64,000 nt of DNA from contig BEHV01000002.1 in the NCBI GenBank assembly GCA_002898315.1, positions 156,145 to 220,144 on the forward strand, read 5' to 3'. This document shows positions 33,702-42,577 of the stretch, one piece after another. The DNA comes from a bacterium HR19. Its GTDB lineage: Bacteria > Calescibacteriota > Calescibacteriia > Calescibacteriales > Calescibacteriaceae. Made by a program: the position numbers and the translations under genes. A model generated the notes under the pieces. It saw only the letters and a program-made list of their open reading frames with translations, had not been told where the DNA came from and ran no database searches. Positions within the stretch are counted from its first letter, which is position 1. Each line of letters starts with the position of its first letter.

Positions 33702-35531
33702 ATGGAAAGCTTATCTGCTATACTTGTAGTATTTTTGCCTCTTGCGGGAACACTTATAAATCTTCTCCTACTTTCTTACGAAATTCTTACGAAAAAAGAA
33801 GATGAACACCTCAACCCCATCAAAATCATCTCAGGAATAGTATCCTGCCTTGCGGTCGCAGTACCTTTCTTGCTCTCCCTCTATATCTTCGGAAAAGAAA
33901 CTATAAGAATTGAATTTTTCAACTGGATTCCTCTTGGTGGATATAAAATAACATTTTCAGCACTTTTTGATAATCTTTCAAAAGTATCGCTCCTTTACAT
34001 AACAGGAGTTTCATCACTGATACATATATACTCGGTAGGTTATATGTCTCACGACAGGGGCTTTATAAGATACTTTATGCTCCTCAATCTTTTCGTTTTC
34101 TTCATGATTCAAATCGTTGTCTCTGAAAACCTTGTCCAGATCTTTTTAGGGTGGGAAGGTGTTGGATTCTGCTCATATGCACTTATAGGATTTTGGTATT
34201 CTGGGTATGAGAACGCAAGAGCCGGTTTCAAAGCATTCATAGTAAACAGAGTGGGGGACTTTGGTTTCTTGGTCGGAATTGCCCTCTTTCTGATATACAC
34301 GGGGGGAGTAGATTACTCACTTGTGAAGAATCTGCCTTCTGATAAGGTTTTTCTTGTTGCTTTAGCTCTCTCTATGGGGGCGATGGGTAAAAGCGCTCAG
34401 GGACCGTTCTGGCTGTGGCTCCCGGATGCTATGAGAGGTCCTACTCCTGTTTCTGCTCTTATACACGCCGCTACGATGGTGACTGCTGGTGTATATATGG
34501 TAGTGAGGTTGAAAGACCTGTTCTCGTTCCCGTCAGGTGCTTCCGAGTTTGTGTTCTGGGTGGGAGTTATTACATCAATACTTATGGGGTTTTTCGGAAT
34601 CTTTGAAAGAGATATAAAAAGAATTCTTGCTTTCTCAACTTTGTCTCAACTCGGGCTTATGTTCGCAGGTGCGGGAACTTCTTTCAAATATACCGGAATG
34701 TTTCATGTATTTGAACACAGCTTCTTCAAGGCTTCACTCTTCCTTATATCTGGAATACTTATGCACGAATTTGAAAACGAAACAGATATTTATAAACTCA
34801 AAGAGAAAAAACCACTTGAAAAAGGTATGACTCTCTCTGCTCTCGGTTTTCTCATAGGAGCCCTCGCTATGAGCGGTGTTTTCCCGCTATCTGGATACTG
34901 GTCAAAAGAATCTATAATTCAAGCGGTCTCACACGATTTCGGAACTACTGGCTCAATACTCATGCTCATCGCAAGCTTTGTCACTCCACTTTATATGTTC
35001 AGAGCATACTTTGTTGTGTTTGGAAATCAGAAATTCAAAATTTCTTTCTCACCATCGCACGAAGGTGGATACCTTATGTTTGTACCTGTTCTTGTTCTGG
35101 TTATCCTCAGCGTTATCGGGGGCGTATTTGATGTCGGGCACTGGCTCGGAAAAGAATACGGATACCAAGAACATATACACGGAGGAGTTTCACCGGTTGT
35201 CGTGCATATTACTGTTTTTCTTGCTGTTTTCATCTCATATATTATATGGGGCAGAGGGAAAGAAGTTCCCGAAAGCGGAGTAGGAAAAATTCTCTGGAGG
35301 AAGCTTTATCTTAACGAAATTGAAGAATACTCGTTCATAGGCGGAGCCGTCGCACTTATGAAACTCATGTACTCCTTCGCAGAAAGAATAATTATAGAGG
35401 GTTTTTATCTTTTTCTATCTGCTCTGGCAAGAGTTGTTGGTTATTTGATCGCTTCCGCTCACGGAGGGGAACCGGTAAGAATATTATTTCTGATTATCCT
35501 TGGAATAACCTTTGTGCTTTTTATTGTATAG
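33702..35531 (+). CDS. nuoL: NADH-quinone oxidoreductase subunit L
   Basis: A 609-residue antiporter-like subunit of normal length. The conserved region includes LFLGWEGVGFCSYALIGFWY (key Glu of TM5), then GPFWLWLPDAMRGPTPVSALIHAATMVTAG split over TM7-8. The C-terminal ~80 residues form the lateral helix that spans NuoM and NuoN. A strong GAGGAGGTG lies about ten bases upstream of the ATG. The stop is TAG. Confidence 0.96.
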   Translation: MESLSAILVVFLPLAGTLINLLLLSYEILTKKEDEHLNPIKIISGIVSCLAVAVPFLLSLYIFGKETIRIEFFNWIPLGGYKITFSALFDNLSKVSLLYITGVSSLIHIYSVGYMSHDRGFIRYFMLLNLFVFFMIQIVVSENLVQIFLGWEGVGFCSYALIGFWYSGYENARAGFKAFIVNRVGDFGFLVGIALFLIYTGGVDYSLVKNLPSDKVFLVALALSMGAMGKSAQGPFWLWLPDAMRGPTPVSALIHAATMVTAGVYMVVRLKDLFSFPSGASEFVFWVGVITSILMGFFGIFERDIKRILAFSTLSQLGLMFAGAGTSFKYTGMFHVFEHSFFKASLFLISGILMHEFENETDIYKLKEKKPLEKGMTLSALGFLIGALAMSGVFPLSGYWSKESIIQAVSHDFGTTGSILMLIASFVTPLYMFRAYFVVFGNQKFKISFSPSHEGGYLMFVPVLVLVILSVIGGVFDVGHWLGKEYGYQEHIHGGVSPVVVHITVFLAVFISYIIWGRGKEVPESGVGKILWRKLYLNEIEEYSFIGGAVALMKLMYSFAERIIIEGFYLFLSALARVVGYLIASAHGGEPVRILFLIILGITFVLFIV

Positions 35532-35588
35532 CTTATGACCTGGTTTTATAAAGTATGTGTTGAAAATTGTGGGGAGGAAAATTAGAGT

Positions 35589-37040
35589 ATGGATGCGGTA
35601 AAGATGACTTTGATTTTTCCTTACCTTGGTTTTTTCCTCTCGCTTTTTATAAGGTCAGTATATATCGGGTTTTTTTTCTCCCTTGCGACTTTGATCTCCT
35701 CTCTTTTTATAAATGTAGGTTATTCTGATGAGATACTTATAGCGGAGAAAATAGGTTTTTCAATTTCGCTATATGTTGATGGCTTGAATATTTTGCTGAT
35801 ATGGCTGACAACAGGGCTTTTTTTTCTTGTTTTTCTCTATGCGATAGTTGAAAAGAGAGAAAGAAAAGATGAATACACGTTTTTGTTTTTACTTCTTGAA
35901 TCACTTCTCATACCTTCTTTCATGACAAAAAATGTTCTCGTATTTTACTTTTTCTTTGACGCCACTTTAATCCCGATGTTCTTCATAATAGGGATATGGG
36001 GGACTGGGAGAAAAGTTTATTCTGCTTACAAGTTTTTACTTTTCACATTCTTCGGAAGTGTTCTCTTTCTTGTTTCAATAATATACCTTGGAATTGAGTT
36101 TTTTTCTTCTGAGGGGAGATTATCTTTTGAACTTGAAGATCTGATAAAGGTTGCTGGTCAGCTTGATTTTCAAACCAAAGCTCTTCTTTTTCTTGGGTTT
36201 TTCCTGGCTTTTGCGGTAAAAATTCCTCTGATGCCTGTTCATGTGTGGCTTCCTGACGCTCACACAGAAGCACCAACAGGTGGTAGTGTGATACTTGCAG
36301 GAATTTTGCTGAAACTCGGCTCTTACGGATTTTTGAGATTTGCTCTTCCACTCTTTCCTGATGTCGTAAAAGAATACTGGCAAATCATAGCGGTAATATC
36401 TCTTGCAGGTATAATTTTAGGTGCTGTTTTAGCGTTATCTCAGGAGGATATGAAGCGACTCATAGCTTACTCCTCGGTATCGCATATGGGGTACATTACT
36501 CTTGGTTCCGTTGCTTTTTCAGGAGACAAGATAACATATGAGGGCTTACAGGGGGCTGTTTTGCAGATGGTAAATCACGGTATAGCAACAGGAGCTCTCT
36601 TTTTCATCGTGGGAATGATATACGAAAGAACTCATACGAGAATGATAAGAGATTACAGCGGAATTGCGAGAAAAGTGCCAATATTTACTTTCTTCTTCTT
36701 CATCTTCGCTTTATCATCTATCGGATTCCCTTCAACAGGTGGATTTATAGGAGAGCTTCTTGTGATATTTTCTGCTATGAGGTCAAACATAATTTTCGGG
36801 GTGCTCGTAGCTGCGGGAGCAATATTTTCTGCTGGATACCTCCTTTACCTTATTCTGCGAGTGTTTTTCGGGGCTGAAAAGAGCGATATAAATAACCATA
36901 TAAAAGATACAAGTTTTGTGGAGTTTTTAACTCTTGTTCCGCTTGCGATCTTTGTGTTCATCATAGGAATTTTTCCCGGATACTTTATGAAAATTATAGA
37001 CGGAGGTGTTGAGTTTGTATGGAAACATCTTTTACAATAA
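35589..37040 (+). CDS. nuoM: NADH-quinone oxidoreductase subunit M
   Basis: A 483-residue antiporter-like subunit. Conserved blocks are FFFDATLIPMFFIIGIWG (the usual Glu of this helix is Asp here), PLMPVHVWLPDAHTEAPTGG and LIAYSSVSHMGY. GGGGAGGA lies 14-20 bases before the ATG. The 3' end overlaps nuoN by 22 bases. The Glu-to-Asp change at the TM5 proton site is conservative but unusual. Confidence 0.95.
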   Translation: MDAVKMTLIFPYLGFFLSLFIRSVYIGFFFSLATLISSLFINVGYSDEILIAEKIGFSISLYVDGLNILLIWLTTGLFFLVFLYAIVEKRERKDEYTFLFLLLESLLIPSFMTKNVLVFYFFFDATLIPMFFIIGIWGTGRKVYSAYKFLLFTFFGSVLFLVSIIYLGIEFFSSEGRLSFELEDLIKVAGQLDFQTKALLFLGFFLAFAVKIPLMPVHVWLPDAHTEAPTGGSVILAGILLKLGSYGFLRFALPLFPDVVKEYWQIIAVISLAGIILGAVLALSQEDMKRLIAYSSVSHMGYITLGSVAFSGDKITYEGLQGAVLQMVNHGIATGALFFIVGMIYERTHTRMIRDYSGIARKVPIFTFFFFIFALSSIGFPSTGGFIGELLVIFSAMRSNIIFGVLVAAGAIFSAGYLLYLILRVFFGAEKSDINNHIKDTSFVEFLTLVPLAIFVFIIGIFPGYFMKIIDGGVEFVWKHLLQ

Positions 37041-38410
37041 GAGATTTGATAGAGGATTGGGGAGCCTTCGTTCTCTCCCTGATTCTGGGTAGCTTGGGAC
37101 TTATATTGGGTAGGTTGTTGAAGAAGAACTTAGTTTCTATGCTTTTTAACCTTTTTGCTCTGCTAATCCTTCTTATCTTTTCTATACTTTATAGCGGAGA
37201 TGGGAATGAGGTATTTGGGATTTTTGAGTTTGATAGATTTTTCTTTAACTCTTGTTTTTGGCTTTCTGTTTTTGGGATAATAACTCTTTTCGTATCGTTT
37301 CAGGAGGTATCGTCAAAAGGTGAGGTTTTTCCTGAAAACTTCTTTTTTGTTCTTCTTTCCTCGCTGGGTGCGATTTTGATGACAAGTTCAAAAGATTTTC
37401 TCTCACTTTTTATCTCAAAAGAGCTGATGTCTTTCAATATATATGCGATGATATACTTTATCAGGGATAGGTATGGAGTAGAGTCGGCTTTCAAGTATTT
37501 TATATCAAGCGCTCTGCTATCTTTGTTTTATCTTCTTGGATTTTCCTTCTTTATCATATCAAACGAAACGATTTTCATATCAAATCCAAAGACAATTCTT
37601 GGAATTTTAGGAGTTTATCTTGTTCTGTTTGACCTTTTTTTCAAATCTGGTTCTGCTCCCTTTCATTTTTGGGTTCCTGATGTGTATCAGGGGGCTCCTT
37701 CTTCCACTGTTGTATTTGCCGGTTCGGTTGTGAAGTTTGCCTCTTTTCTCGCCATAATGCGCATCTTTGACTTTACAGGTCAAAACTACCAACACCTTTT
37801 AGAGATAATCGTTGTTTTATCTGTTATCATAGGTTCTTTTGGGGGACTTGTTCAGAAGGAGCTGAAAAGGCTTCTTGCGTACTCATCAATAGCCCACTCA
37901 GGTTTTATCTCTCTTTTGCTTTTCGGAACGGGGAACAAAGATTTTAAGGAGTTTCTGCTATTTTATCTTGCGACTTATGGGATTTCATTTGCAGGTGCTT
38001 TTTCTGTAATCTCACTTTTCAAAAACACTCTTTTATATCTTGAAGATATTCGTGGGTTCTCTTCTTCTCACAGATTTTTCTCTCTTCTCCTATCTGTTTT
38101 TCTTCTCACATTTACGGGACTACCTCTTCTTTCAGGTTTCCCATCAAAATACTTTGCGTTCTTCACCGCTTTATCATCTAAAGAATTTATACCTGTCATA
38201 ATCTCGGCAATAGGGAGCTTAATATCACTATACTTTTACTTTATCCCTCTTGTGAGAACCTTTATGGAAAGCGCGGAAAATAAAATTTATTTCAACATCA
38301 ATACTTTTATAGGACTGATTCTGATGATTTTAGCTTTCTTATCTTTTGTTTTCGGAGTGTATCCCGATTTATTCTTTATTATGATTCAAAAAATTCCTTT
38401 ATCTTCTTGA
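37019..38410 (+). CDS. nuoN: NADH-quinone oxidoreductase subunit N
   Basis: A 463-residue antiporter-like subunit. LFISKELMSFNIYAMIYF has the conserved TM5 Glu, and PFHFWVPDVYQGAPSSTVVF and LKRLLAYSSIAHSGF follow. It is the last nuo gene; its end overlaps the convergent uracil-DNA glycosylase gene by 32 bases. Without NuoE/F/G, or even NuoA-D, H and I, nearby, the peripheral arm must be encoded elsewhere or be of another type. Confidence 0.94.
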   Translation: METSFTIRDLIEDWGAFVLSLILGSLGLILGRLLKKNLVSMLFNLFALLILLIFSILYSGDGNEVFGIFEFDRFFFNSCFWLSVFGIITLFVSFQEVSSKGEVFPENFFFVLLSSLGAILMTSSKDFLSLFISKELMSFNIYAMIYFIRDRYGVESAFKYFISSALLSLFYLLGFSFFIISNETIFISNPKTILGILGVYLVLFDLFFKSGSAPFHFWVPDVYQGAPSSTVVFAGSVVKFASFLAIMRIFDFTGQNYQHLLEIIVVLSVIIGSFGGLVQKELKRLLAYSSIAHSGFISLLLFGTGNKDFKEFLLFYLATYGISFAGAFSVISLFKNTLLYLEDIRGFSSSHRFFSLLLSVFLLTFTGLPLLSGFPSKYFAFFTALSSKEFIPVIISAIGSLISLYFYFIPLVRTFMESAENKIYFNINTFIGLILMILAFLSFVFGVYPDLFFIMIQKIPLSS

Positions 38411-39188
38411 AGTCGTTTTCAAGAGTTTCTGTGTATGATGGATTTCTGACGACGAAAGCGGGGTGGAAAGTGACAAACACAGTAAATTCGGGTCTCGTGT
38501 AAAATTTTCCTCTCATCTCGGAGATTTTTTCATCTTTTCCTAAAATTGCTTTTGCTGCGGGAGCTCCAAGTGCGACAACAAGACGTGGTCTTATAACAGA
38601 AAGCTCCTCAAAAAGATAGTTCAAACACGCAGATACCTCTTCTTTCTCGGGTGTCCTGTTCTCAGGCGGACGGCATCTTACAATATTAGTTATAAAAACA
38701 TCTTCTCTCCTCAAACCTAAAACATCTTGAATCATTTTCATAAGAAGTTTCCCTGATTTCCCTACGAATGGTTTCCCTCTTTTATCTTCTTCATATCCCG
38801 GGGCTTCTCCTACAAAAACAATCTGTGCGTTCGGATTTCCGTCTCCCGGAACGGCATTTGTTCTGCTTTTCCAGAGTTCGCATTTTTTGCATACCTTTAT
38901 TCTCTCAGCTATATCTTTGAGCATTCTTTGCTTTTCTTCGCGAATTATGTGATATGGGTCGGGCAACTTTGATACCTCATCCATAATCTTCTCAAAAATC
39001 CCAGCACTTTTGTTTTTGTTATCATTCCTTCTTTCCTTCTCTTCTCCCGTATTGTTTTTATCTTCTTTTATTATAAACTGCTCTCCATAGCATTCCTCTA
39101 TAAATTCAATAAAGTTGAGCACATCATCAAAGTTTATCTGACTTCCCGCCTTCTCCGTTTTTTTCTCATCTCCCATGGTTATAGACAC
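38379..39188 (-). CDS. Family 4 uracil-DNA glycosylase (Fe-S)
   Basis: A 269-residue enzyme. The catalytic core begins near residue 90 with CKKCELWKSRT. Other motifs are VGEAPGYEED (motif A), GKPFVGKSG, NIVRCRPPENRTP and the C-terminal FHPAFVVRN (motif B). Four cluster Cys are present: CxxC, the Cys of VRCRP and the Cys of SACLNYL. It removes uracil from deaminated DNA. The first ~85 residues are a charged low-complexity extension rich in Lys, Glu and Asn. The GTG start lies one base past the tamB stop; ATG at 39176 is the alternative. It is translated downstream of tamB. Confidence 0.92.
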   Translation of the reverse strand: MSITMGDEKKTEKAGSQINFDDVLNFIEFIEECYGEQFIIKEDKNNTGEEKERRNDNKNKSAGIFEKIMDEVSKLPDPYHIIREEKQRMLKDIAERIKVCKKCELWKSRTNAVPGDGNPNAQIVFVGEAPGYEEDKRGKPFVGKSGKLLMKMIQDVLGLRREDVFITNIVRCRPPENRTPEKEEVSACLNYLFEELSVIRPRLVVALGAPAAKAILGKDEKISEMRGKFYTRPEFTVFVTFHPAFVVRNPSYTETLENDFKKIKEFFES

Positions 39189-39189
39189 A

Positions 39190-42100
39190 TCAAAATCTTT
39201 TTGTGGTTCTTAAATCTAATCCCAGGTTTCCCAGGTTTCCAAAAAGTGAGTATCCGTATTTTCTGTTATCCCACGACATGATCATAGAGAGATTATCAGA
39301 AATATCTCTTGATAAAGAGAAATAGTTTATTCCTTCAAATATGTTCTGTGAGAATCTGTAATTTATGCTTCCGACTTTCCCTAAAAAACCGAATTCCGTT
39401 GGAGTAAAGAAAGTTCTAATGGCTCTGTCTTCCGGTGATATAGCGCTCTGGACTTTCTTTAAAGCTGTTGATAGTCCTCTGTATGTTGCGCTCTCAAAAG
39501 CGTTTTTGTAATCTTCTATTGATTTACATCTTCTCAGAAAAACAAGAACACACATCAGGTCTGTCTGTGATAAAGATGGAATAGATGAAAGGTACACTGA
39601 TGGGTTATCTAAATTACCTACAATACGCAACTCCACCGTGAATTTTTCATTCTCAAAAGTTATAATCTCTGTCTTTCCGGAGATATTCAGGAAGATTTTT
39701 CCCTCTTTCATAATGGCAATCCCTGACACCTTTGAGAATTCTGTATCAGCAAAAGAGAATCCACCATCTAATATCTGAAAGACACCAACTATCTGCGGGT
39801 CAGAAGTTTTTCCGGTTATGTTTATTCTTCCGTTCAGCTTTATTCCTCCGAAGGATTCTTTGAGGTAAATATTTTCCAAAACCACAACTATATTCAGAGT
39901 CCCTTCTGCGTTATCTTCTTGCATATCTCTTTTGTTTTCACTGCCAGCTTCTATTTCGCCAGCGAAAAGGTTTTTTATTTCGTCTATCTTTTCGGTATCA
40001 AACTGAAATTGACTTATTTTTATCTCACCCGATATGAAGGGTTTATCTAATGTTCCGGTGATATTTATTTTTCCCGAAACCGGTATTTGAGCTATGGTCT
40101 TTGGGAGAATTGAAACTTGCATCCTCTTTTCTTGTATATCATACTCTCCCTGTATAACTAATTCGTCTTCTTTCAAGTATCCTGTGGTATAGAAGTTCAG
40201 AATTCCCTGGTTTATTCTTGATGAGAACCTGACATTTTTCAGTCCGAAACCGGCTACTTTAACATACGGAGATTCAAAATCAAAGTTTCCTGACTTTCCG
40301 GGTATATTGTATTTGAGAGTGAAAAATCCTTCATTTGCGAGCTTTACATTTAAGATAGAAGATATATCTTCAATTTTTCCACTGCCTTCCAAATTATCTC
40401 CTGAAAATTTCACGAATGTCTCTCCTTTTGATATGGAGCCGAAAATTTTTTCGTTCTGGTATGTGATTGAGATTTCAAACTCTTCGCAAGTTTTCCCATC
40501 AAAGCTCACTTTTTCTGAACCTTCTATTATCACATTTCCCGAAACGCACGATGAACTCAAAGGATATTCCGAGAATCTGAAATCCTTTGCGAGAACTTTT
40601 ATATTCCCTTGAAGATTTTTTTCAAGGTCGCTTTCTATCTCTCCTGAAAATTCAGCATCACCTTCAAGACCGAAAGGAAGCATTCCGAAATCTTTCAGCT
40701 CATATTTTCCATTTTCTATTTTCAGCTTCAGCATATTCTGATTAGCTTGGGCTGAAAAATCAAACCTTGAATTAGCTGTTTCATCACATCTCAATACTCC
40801 ATCTTTTCCCTCTCCTTCAATATCTATTGAAAAGTTTCCTGAAAAATTAACTTTCCCTTCTATGTTGGCTCTGATACAACTTATATTTTCTCCAAGTATT
40901 TTGAAGTTCCTTGCAGTGAGGTTTTCAGATATGAAGTGGACAATTTTGTTTTTTGGATTTATGTCAATATTTACTCTGGAAGAAGAAAGCAAAGCGTCAA
41001 AAGGAATACTCAATTTCACTACTTCAAGAGAATCTTTTACACCTGAATTATCAAGATACAAACTTATATTGATGGTTTTCCAATCCTCTATGCTTCCTGA
41101 AACTGAAATGTAGCTTTTGTGATTTACAAGAATTCCCTTGAATTTTAAATTTTTGCCGTTTTCAATAGATACATCTCCATAAAACTCTTTGAACTTGATA
41201 AACTCTAAATTGAAATTTTTGACTTCCGAGCTTATTTTAGCGGTCAGTTCAGGAATGTAAAATATACCATCTACCAGTATTTTACCTTTTGAGTTTTCAA
41301 GAAATTTTGTATTTTGTAGGTCAATTTCTCCTGAGAAATTTATAGCTCCTCTACCGGTACCCACTGGTATATCGCCGGAGAGGTCTAGTTTTTCTAATCC
41401 ATCGCCAGATACTTCCGCATAAACATGAATTTTTCCGTCTTTATAGATTAACTCTATGTTTCCATAAAACTCTCCGATGTGTGTATCATTTATCTGAATA
41501 TCTCCGACATTTATTTTTGAAAATGCTTTGCTTTCCAATTTTCTTTCAGATATAGATAACTCAATTTCTGGATATATTTGTAATCTGCCGGAGTTTGCTT
41601 GAGCAACGAAATTTTTCAGGTCGGCCGAAGTTTCTCCCTTGAGTTTGAGTAATAGCTCCTTTTCCTTACACAGAGATAGAGAGAAATCAAATGAGGCAGA
41701 GATGATACCATCGTTTATTTTCACATATCCTATTGCATCAAGGTTTTTCAGATTTCCGAGAGCTCTCAAATTTACTTTTGCTTTTTCAAATCCATCGCTA
41801 AAAGATTTGGGGACATCATTTTTGAACCTAAGCTTTACACGGGTTTCAGGAATTTCAAAGTAGAATTTTGATAGAGATAAAGTCAATTTATCTGAAAAAG
41901 AAGAGAAATCTTTGGTTTGAAGTTCAAATCCTTCAATTTTTACTTCTCCTTTGAGCAAGACCGAAGGAATATGTTCTACTATCTTTCCTATTTTGCTCTC
42001 ATAAAAAGATTTTGTCATTTCGCATACTGGTCTCAGGTCTGGAACACCACCTCCCCCGGAAGGGACAGAAATTTTCAATGACCTTATATCTACTTTTCCA

Positions 42101-42462
42101 ATTGCCAATTTTATCTCATCTGAATATAAAACCTCTCCTGCACTTATACCATTAACTCTGATGTCAAGTGGTCTTGCGGAGATTTCTTTTATATGCAGAG
42201 ATTCCTTTTTAATGCCTTCTAATTTTATCTCAAAAGATTTTGATAAGGGAAAGAGCTTTATGTCTATATTTTCTATGTGGATTGCAAATTTTTTTTCTAC
42301 AACGCCCAAGAATGCTTTTTTTACTTTACTATGTCTTGAAATTATAAGCCCTATAAGAGAAACGATTGACATTATGACTGCAAAAATTGTTATAATCCAA
42401 AGTAGAATAACAGAAAGAGGAGTTCTCTCTCTTCCTGAAATTTTTTCTTTTTCTTCCGACAC
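39190..42462 (-). CDS. tamB: TamB/AsmA-like envelope protein (DUF490 C-terminus)
   Basis: A 1090-residue protein with a single N-terminal membrane span (~residues 16-38) and then about 900 residues of repetitive beta-strands (alternating ISGS, GEIEG, FSGE and LNISGK patterns), as in the lipid-transport groove of TamB. The C-terminal ~100 residues (SLSQTDLMCVLVF, then YRFSQNIF) match DUF490, which contacts outer-membrane TamA/BamA in proteobacteria. It therefore implies an outer membrane. No Omp85 gene is near. It starts at GTG and diverges from lon across 115 bases. Confidence 0.83.
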   Translation of the reverse strand: MSEEKEKISGRERTPLSVILLWIITIFAVIMSIVSLIGLIISRHSKVKKAFLGVVEKKFAIHIENIDIKLFPLSKSFEIKLEGIKKESLHIKEISARPLDIRVNGISAGEVLYSDEIKLAIGKVDIRSLKISVPSGGGGVPDLRPVCEMTKSFYESKIGKIVEHIPSVLLKGEVKIEGFELQTKDFSSFSDKLTLSLSKFYFEIPETRVKLRFKNDVPKSFSDGFEKAKVNLRALGNLKNLDAIGYVKINDGIISASFDFSLSLCKEKELLLKLKGETSADLKNFVAQANSGRLQIYPEIELSISERKLESKAFSKINVGDIQINDTHIGEFYGNIELIYKDGKIHVYAEVSGDGLEKLDLSGDIPVGTGRGAINFSGEIDLQNTKFLENSKGKILVDGIFYIPELTAKISSEVKNFNLEFIKFKEFYGDVSIENGKNLKFKGILVNHKSYISVSGSIEDWKTINISLYLDNSGVKDSLEVVKLSIPFDALLSSSRVNIDINPKNKIVHFISENLTARNFKILGENISCIRANIEGKVNFSGNFSIDIEGEGKDGVLRCDETANSRFDFSAQANQNMLKLKIENGKYELKDFGMLPFGLEGDAEFSGEIESDLEKNLQGNIKVLAKDFRFSEYPLSSSCVSGNVIIEGSEKVSFDGKTCEEFEISITYQNEKIFGSISKGETFVKFSGDNLEGSGKIEDISSILNVKLANEGFFTLKYNIPGKSGNFDFESPYVKVAGFGLKNVRFSSRINQGILNFYTTGYLKEDELVIQGEYDIQEKRMQVSILPKTIAQIPVSGKINITGTLDKPFISGEIKISQFQFDTEKIDEIKNLFAGEIEAGSENKRDMQEDNAEGTLNIVVVLENIYLKESFGGIKLNGRINITGKTSDPQIVGVFQILDGGFSFADTEFSKVSGIAIMKEGKIFLNISGKTEIITFENEKFTVELRIVGNLDNPSVYLSSIPSLSQTDLMCVLVFLRRCKSIEDYKNAFESATYRGLSTALKKVQSAISPEDRAIRTFFTPTEFGFLGKVGSINYRFSQNIFEGINYFSLSRDISDNLSMIMSWDNRKYGYSLFGNLGNLGLDLRTTKRF

Positions 42463-42577
42463 CTGTAAATTTTATTCATTTGAGTGAGTTTCTTTAAATT
42501 TTTCAAGAGAAAGTGAAAGCAAATTGAGAAAAAAAATGAAAAACAAAATTAAAATCTGAAATTCCGGAGGAAGAACT

